Shown one piece after another: positions 30,306 through 35,250 of a DNA stretch of 35,250 bases. Under the pieces are notes generated by a model. The model made no database searches and was not told where the DNA came from. It worked only from the letters and a program-made list of their open reading frames with translations. Made by a program: the position numbers and the translations under genes. This DNA is from an uncultured Eubacteriales bacterium (GTDB lineage Bacteria; Bacillota; Clostridia; Christensenellales; CAG-917), in the NCBI GenBank assembly GCA_900547975.1, contig URIX01000010.1, positions 1-35,250 on the forward strand, given 5' to 3'. How positions within the stretch are numbered: position 1 is the stretch's first letter; every line of letters starts with the position of its first letter.

Positions 30306-31292
30306 TTATCTCGAAATGATTTGCGCGATTTCGTAGAGTTTCTCGTCAAATCCTTTCTTACAAGCGAGTGCTTCGAGAACGGTGGTGTCAAAGATTTCGC
30401 CGCCCTTTATGCCTATAACTCTGCCGCTTTGACCGCATTCGATGAGTTCCACCGCCCTGCACGCCATTTTTGCCGCGAGGACTCTGTCCTCAACCGTCGG
30501 ATTCCCGCCTCTTTGCATCCATTTGAGAGCCATATGATTGACTCGTCTGCCCGTTGCGTCGCTTATCTTTTGAGTGAGTTCGTCGGTGAGTTCGGTTTTG
30601 CCTTCCGCAAGCACGATGATAGCGGAAGATTTGCCTCTGTCGAATCCGTCCTTTATGGTTTTTGCAACCTCGTCGACGTCGGTTGGCACTTCGGGAACGA
30701 TGACGTATTCCGCGCCGCCCGCAACCGCGCTGTTGAGAGCGATGTTTCCGCACTCTCTGCCCATAACTTCCAAAATCATAATTCTGTCGTGAGAAGTGAT
30801 GGTGTCGCGAAGTTTCAAGATTGCGTCCACAACCGTGTTGCACGCCGTGTCGAAGCCTATCGTGGAATCGGTGTAACCCATATCGTTGTCAATCGTGCCG
30901 GGGATGCCGATAACGTTGAGCCTCGTTTGCTCGTGCATAGCCTCAACGCCTCTGAACGAACCGTCGCCGCCTATGACGATAAGGTTTTCGATGCCTTTGT
31001 CGAGAAGGTTGTTCACCGCCTTTTGCATAACTTCGGGGTCGATAAATTCGGGGCATCTGGACGAGCGCAAAATAGTGCCGCCTGCGTGAACGCAGTTGGA
31101 TACGCTGGAATATTCCATTTTGAAGATTTCGTCGTTGACAAGACCTTTGTAGCCGTGTTTTACGCCGTACACCTCGAATCCGTGATTCAAGCCGTATCTT
31201 ACGCAAGCGCGAACGCAAGCGTTCATACCGCTGGCGTCGCCTCCGCTCGTAAGCACTGCGAATTTCTTTGGTTTAGAATTTACTTTTGCCAT
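30306..31292 (-). CDS. pfkA: ATP-dependent 6-phosphofructokinase
   Basis: The 328-residue product is a standard-length PfkA. It has LTSGGDASGMN (14-24), IGGDGSFRG (107-115) with the ATP-type Gly111, IPGTIDNDM (130-138) with catalytic Asp, MEVMGRECG-like EVMGRECGNIAL, and GGNPTVEDRVLA near 270. Gly in GGDGS and PGTIDND are the residues that separate ATP users from the PPi enzyme next to it. It is the committed step of glycolysis. I use the ATG at 31292, preceded by AGAGGT, rather than the upstream in-frame codon at 31310. Confidence 0.92.
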   Translation of the reverse strand: MAKVNSKPKKFAVLTSGGDASGMNACVRACVRYGLNHGFEVYGVKHGYKGLVNDEIFKMEYSSVSNCVHAGGTILRSSRCPEFIDPEVMQKAVNNLLDKGIENLIVIGGDGSFRGVEAMHEQTRLNVIGIPGTIDNDMGYTDSTIGFDTACNTVVDAILKLRDTITSHDRIMILEVMGRECGNIALNSAVAGGAEYVIVPEVPTDVDEVAKTIKDGFDRGKSSAIIVLAEGKTELTDELTQKISDATGRRVNHMALKWMQRGGNPTVEDRVLAAKMACRAVELIECGQSGRVIGIKGGEIFDTTVLEALACKKGFDEKLYEIAQIISR

Positions 31293-31357
31293 AAGATTAC
31301 CTCTTTGCAATAAAATTTTTATTTGGTTTTATTTTGGATTAAGGCTTCGCCTTCCGC

Positions 31358-31393
31358 AATTATTAATTATTAATTAATTAATAATTATTAATT
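31358..31393. repeat. A/T palindrome and TTC-loop hairpin at the dnaE 3' end
   Basis: 31364-31387 is a perfect 24-bp palindrome of AATTATTAATT-type sequence that spans the dnaE stop codon (31378-31380). An 18-base part (31358-31375) is identical to 28922-28939. AAGGC-TTC-GCCTT (31341-31353) lies just beyond. In both places the motif sits directly after a stop codon. Confidence 0.7.
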
Positions 31394-34300
31394 ATTTTTC
31401 GTTCAACGTATTTGACTCTATTTACCCCAAGTACGTCTTCGAGTCGAGAGAGCAAATCGGGGCAAATTTCCACTCGCTGCGAAAATTCCATAAGTTTGGA
31501 CACGCCGTTTTGCTTGACTTGCGCTTGACAAGGCGTGTTGCCGGGGTGCATTGCCAAAACGTCCGCAACCATATCCTTTTCAACGTTGTTGAACACCAAC
31601 ACGTACAATATGCCGTTGCTCTTTTTTGCCGAAGGCTCTGCGTGCTTGACTTCCGCGTCCGAGTTTTTCCAAAGTTCGAGTTTTTCGATGGAAATCTTGG
31701 GTTCGCTCTCGTCGCGCAAATCGATTTTGCCCACCACTTTAAGCGGTGCGTCGGCAAGAAGCAACTCGCCGTACTTTTCGTATGCGCGCGGATACATCGA
31801 AAACGCAATCGAACCCGACCTGTCCTCTACTCTGCCGACGGCAAATTTTTGCTGTTTGGACGTGACTTTCTTTTCCGCCGACGACACGATACAACCGAAT
31901 TTGACTTGCTTGTTTTCGAGGTTCTTGTCAACCACCATATTGACGTTGCCGTCCTCGTCCGCTTCCTCGACGAACAACATACTCGTGTCGAAGTCGAACT
32001 CGTGCTTGTCGTCGCGATAGTCGTCGAGAGGGTGTCCCGAAAGATACATTCCCAGCACTTCTTTTTCGTATTTGAGAATGTCGGATTTCGGGTATTCTTC
32101 GGTTTCGGTATACTTGATTTCCTCGTCCTCGATGAGTTCGTCAAACAAGGACATCTGCCCCGAAAGTTTGTTCTTCTTGTCGGCAAGGACGGTGTCCATA
32201 ATGCGCTCGTAGGAAGCCATAAGCGTTGCTCTGGTCTTGCCGAAACTGTCGAGCGCGCCGCCCTTGATAAGACTTTCTATCATACGCTTGTTCACCTGTC
32301 CCGCGCAACGGTCGAGGAAGTCGCGAATGTCTTTGAACGGACCGTTTTGCGCTCTCTCGTTCAAAACGTATTCCATAGCCTGCTCGCCCACGTTCTTTAT
32401 GCCCATAAGACCGTAACGCACGTTTTCGCCTTCTATCGAGAAGTTCTTTTGCGAGCGGTTAATATCCGGCGAAAGAGTCTTGACGCCCGTTCTTCTCAGA
32501 TAGTTCATATAGTGCTTCACCTCGTCGGCGTTGGTGATACGGTTGTTCACCACAGCCACGATAAAGTGAGTGGGATAATAGCATTTGAGATATGCGGTTT
32601 GATAAGTAAGGAACGTGTACGCCGCCGCGTGCGACTTGTTGAACGCGTAACTTGCAAACTTCAATATCTGGTCGAAAAGGTGGTTTGCGATTTCCTCGCT
32701 TACGCCGTTTGCAACCGCCCCGGGAACGTATTTGCCCGTCTTGTCGCCTTCGAGTTTGCCGCCGTGCAGGAATATGTCTCGTTGTTGTTCGAGAACGGCG
32801 AGTTTCTTCTTTGCGATAGCGCGTCGCATAATGTCCGCGCCGCCGAAACTGAATCCCGCAATCTTCTGCGCGATTTGCATAACCTGCTCTTGATACACTA
32901 TGCACCCGTAGGTGTTTTCCAAAATCTCTTTGAGAAGCGGGTGTGCATACTGCACTTGGTCGGGGTGACGTTTGCCTTCCAAGAACAAGTCGATAAACTG
33001 CATAGGACCGGGACGGTACATCGAAATGCCTGCCACGACGTCTTCGAGGTTGTCCGGTTGAAGTTGCGCCATAAACTTTTTCATGCCGCCGCTTTCAAGT
33101 TGGAACACCGCCTCGCAATCGCCCGAAGCAATCAGTTCGTACACCTTGTGGTCCTCGTAGCCGAGTTTGTGGAAGTCGAGGTCTATTCCCTTATCCGCCT
33201 TGATGAGTTTCAACGCCTCGTCGATGTCGGTGAGCGTTTTAAGTCCCAAAAAGTCCATTTTGAGAAGTCCGAGTTCCTCGACGATAACCTTGTCGAATTG
33301 CGTCGTGACGATAGGACCGTTTCTCGAAAGCGCGCAGTGCTCGACGATGGGGTCTGCGCATATAACCACGCCGGCGGCGTGCATCGAGGTCTGGCGCGGC
33401 ATACCTTCGAGTTTCATCGCGATGTCGATGACGTTCTTTGCCGTCGGATTGTTGTCGTATATCTTTTTGAAGTCCTCGCTGTAAAAATCGCTGCCTTCGG
33501 TAAGCACTTGCGGCAGAAGCGGTTTGCCCATTGCGGGGATTTCCTTAACCCAGTTCGCCGCCTCGTTGTACGGCACATCCAGAACGCGCGCAACGTCCTT
33601 TACGACAGCCTTTGCCGTCATGGTCGAATACGCGATAATCTGCGAAACGTTGTCTTTACCGTACTTTTTGATGCAGTAATCTATGATTTCCTGTCGTCTG
33701 ACGAAGCAGAAGTCCACGTCGAAGTCGGGCATCGAAACGCGCTCCTCGCTCAAAAATCTTTCAAAAAGAAGTTGATATTTGAGGGGGTCGATGTCGGTTA
33801 TGCCGATGCCGTACGCAACGATAGAACCACAGCCGCTTCCGCGCCCCGGTCCTACTGGGATTCCCATTTGTTGCGCCGCGTGAACGTAGTCCCACACGAT
33901 AAGGAAGTAGCCGTCGAATCCGCACTTGTGGATAACGCCCAGTTCGTATTCCAAACGCTTCGTGATTTCGTCGTTTATATAGCCGTATTTTCTCTTTACG
34001 CCCGCGTAGGCAAGGTCGCGAAGATATTGCGCTTCGTCTCGGTCGCCCATTTCCTCGTTGGTGTATTTAGGAATGATAGAGGCGTGTTTCGTTATGAAAT
34101 AGTCGCCGTCCACTTTGTCTGCTATTTCTCTCGTCGTCGCAATGGCTTCGGGACACCAACCGAACAGTTCCGCCATTTCGTCGCCCGATTTGAGATAGAA
34201 CTCGTCCGTCTCGAATCTCGCGCCGTTAATTTCGCTCTTTTTGCAACCGAGAGTTATGCACATCATCGTGTCTTGTATGTCTGCTTCTTCCTTTTCGATG

Positions 34301-34971
34301 TAGTGCACGTCGTTTGTGGCAACAACTTTTACACCTATCTCTCTTGCGATTTGGCAAAGCGGATTGAGTACGATTTTGTCCTCTTGCAAATGATGGTCCT
34401 GAAGTTCGATATAAAAATCCCCCGGCTCGAAAATGTCTCGCATTTCGATTGCCGCCGCCTTTGCTTCCTCGTACTTTCCTTGCAAAAGAAGGTGCGGCAC
34501 TTTGCCCGCAAGACACGCCGAAAGGCAGATAAGTCCCTCGCTATGCTCTCTTATATGCTTCAAGTCGATACGCGGTTTCATATAGAATCCGTCAACGAAC
34601 GCGAGCGAGGAAAGTTTCATAAGGTTTTTGTAACCCGTCATATTTTTGGCGAGCAAAATGAGGTGATAACGCTGTTTAAGCACGTCCGCCGTCTTTGCAT
34701 ACATATCGTCGGCAACGTAAAATTCCTCGCCGATGATAGGCTTTATTCCGTCTTGACGAAGCACGGACACGAACGTATGCACGCCGTACATATTGCCGTG
34801 ATCGGTGATCGCGACGGCGTCCATACCCCTTGCTTTAAGCGCGTCGCAAAGAGGGTGAGTTTTTATGGTTTTTTTCGGATCGTTCGGGTCGGGCGCAACC
34901 TGCAAAAGGCGCACCGCACCGTCCAACAAACTGTATTCCGTATGCAAATGTAGATGTACAAAATCCGTCAT
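31378..34971 (-). CDS. dnaE: DNA polymerase III subunit alpha
   Basis: The 1197-residue product is a full-length DnaE. It starts with the PHP domain (HLHTEYSLLDG, metal-type histidines 6, 8, 10, and ITDHGNMYG), then PVGPGRGSGCGSIVAY near 375, the palm Asp motif PDFDVDF with Asp416, 418 and 420, and LLKMDFLGLK with the third Asp573. Fingers, HhH (RRTGVKTLSPDIN) and OB-fold domains follow to the C-terminus. This is the DnaE type, not PolC (no exonuclease insertion). It carries the replicative polymerisation activity. AAAAGG lies before the ATG. The window does not show which neighbour lies beyond 35250. Confidence 0.95.
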   Translation of the reverse strand: MTDFVHLHLHTEYSLLDGAVRLLQVAPDPNDPKKTIKTHPLCDALKARGMDAVAITDHGNMYGVHTFVSVLRQDGIKPIIGEEFYVADDMYAKTADVLKQRYHLILLAKNMTGYKNLMKLSSLAFVDGFYMKPRIDLKHIREHSEGLICLSACLAGKVPHLLLQGKYEEAKAAAIEMRDIFEPGDFYIELQDHHLQEDKIVLNPLCQIAREIGVKVVATNDVHYIEKEEADIQDTMMCITLGCKKSEINGARFETDEFYLKSGDEMAELFGWCPEAIATTREIADKVDGDYFITKHASIIPKYTNEEMGDRDEAQYLRDLAYAGVKRKYGYINDEITKRLEYELGVIHKCGFDGYFLIVWDYVHAAQQMGIPVGPGRGSGCGSIVAYGIGITDIDPLKYQLLFERFLSEERVSMPDFDVDFCFVRRQEIIDYCIKKYGKDNVSQIIAYSTMTAKAVVKDVARVLDVPYNEAANWVKEIPAMGKPLLPQVLTEGSDFYSEDFKKIYDNNPTAKNVIDIAMKLEGMPRQTSMHAAGVVICADPIVEHCALSRNGPIVTTQFDKVIVEELGLLKMDFLGLKTLTDIDEALKLIKADKGIDLDFHKLGYEDHKVYELIASGDCEAVFQLESGGMKKFMAQLQPDNLEDVVAGISMYRPGPMQFIDLFLEGKRHPDQVQYAHPLLKEILENTYGCIVYQEQVMQIAQKIAGFSFGGADIMRRAIAKKKLAVLEQQRDIFLHGGKLEGDKTGKYVPGAVANGVSEEIANHLFDQILKFASYAFNKSHAAAYTFLTYQTAYLKCYYPTHFIVAVVNNRITNADEVKHYMNYLRRTGVKTLSPDINRSQKNFSIEGENVRYGLMGIKNVGEQAMEYVLNERAQNGPFKDIRDFLDRCAGQVNKRMIESLIKGGALDSFGKTRATLMASYERIMDTVLADKKNKLSGQMSLFDELIEDEEIKYTETEEYPKSDILKYEKEVLGMYLSGHPLDDYRDDKHEFDFDTSMLFVEEADEDGNVNMVVDKNLENKQVKFGCIVSSAEKKVTSKQQKFAVGRVEDRSGSIAFSMYPRAYEKYGELLLADAPLKVVGKIDLRDESEPKISIEKLELWKNSDAEVKHAEPSAKKSNGILYVLVFNNVEKDMVADVLAMHPGNTPCQAQVKQNGVSKLMEFSQRVEICPDLLSRLEDVLGVNRVKYVERKIINNY

Positions 34972-35250
34972 ATTTACCTTTTCTCGTTAGTTTTATATTC
35001 TCGTTGTATTAGCTTAAATACAGCTTCCCCCTTCCTCACGGGGTATGTTCTTTCTCTACAAAAGTTTTGCGGGGTGTTCCTTAAAATCACACATCACCCC
35101 TTCCCTTCGGGCTTTCCCCTATTGCTCAAACTTACGCCAATTCTCTATCAAATTTCTCATCGTTCGCAAGAGGGGAAGTCGGCACTCACATAGACAGGTA
35201 TCGTCCTCTCATTATGCCACTCGTTCACGGGCGAAAAAAATCCACACTCG
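34972..35250. other. Noncoding stretch upstream of dnaE, with small inverted repeats
   Basis: I see no supported gene in these 279 bases. The sequence contains a CCC-TTC-GGG mini-hairpin (35103-35111) and repeated CCCCTT/GGGGT blocks that can pair over short distances. A TATAAA on the minus strand about 25 bp before the dnaE start could be a -10 box, but no good -35 is found. Confidence 0.4.

Noticed and set aside
31510..34953. An 1147-codon open frame on the plus strand opposite dnaE
   Set aside because: It has no ribosome binding site, domain or sensible composition (His, Val, Phe and Arg rich). It is a shadow produced by the codon bias of dnaE on the other strand.

Overview
The window looks like a chromosomal segment of an uncultured, probably gut-associated Clostridia-type Bacillota. 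The evidence is strong AGGAGG-like ribosome binding sites with TTG/GTG starts, an MnmM (YtqB)-type tRNA methyltransferase, a PepV dipeptidase, a YitT/DUF2179 protein, DnaE-type polymerase III, ATP- and PPi-type phosphofructokinases side by side, and a lipoprotein built from Listeria-Bacteroides and BspA-like repeats. I can support the phylum-level guess but not a genus.

Layout. 1-4054 (minus): a low-molecular-weight protein phosphatase cut by the window edge, mnmM, and a large repeat lipoprotein whose frame is broken by one base. 4055-5307: tRNA-Pro(CGG), tRNA-Gln(CTG), terminators and three ~121-bp structured repeats. 5308-6702 (plus): pepV. 6783-16116 (minus): a compact ten-gene phage-type virion cluster holding large terminase, a small terminase-like protein, portal, scaffold, major capsid, three connector/tail-hub candidates and two coiled-coil proteins. 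16252-17241 (plus): a divergent single-pass membrane protein with a YDSR-rich tail. 17451-20244 (minus): a DUF1538 membrane protein with two PII-like proteins. 20510-21586 (plus): yitT-like. 21798-27582 (minus): HAD phosphatase, hexapeptide acyltransferase, aldose 1-epimerase, YjbR-like protein, lipoprotein lipase-like hydrolase and rlmD/rlmCD-like rRNA methyltransferase. 27576-34971 (minus): esterase, PPi-type PFK, ATP-type PFK and dnaE.

The most notable unit is the virion cluster. It has a complete DNA-packaging head and connector but no integrase, repressor, replication, protease, lysis or tail-fibre gene that I can see. It sits between host genes, ends at a terminator shared with pepV, and has codon and base style like its neighbours. 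A domesticated particle (gene-transfer-agent-like) or a strongly reduced prophage are the two readings. Its capsid protein ends in a Listeria-Bacteroides repeat domain, the same fold that makes up the surface lipoprotein at 1186-4054.

The second theme is intergenic structure. There is a chain of back-to-back micro-hairpins (25930-26157), a tandem ~121-bp repeat with a compensatory stem change (4841-5212), a perfect 34-bp palindrome (28817-28850), and several short hairpins with TTC/GAA triloops. Together they look like a family of mobile or structural extragenic elements. All assignments are read from sequence alone; no database search was run.
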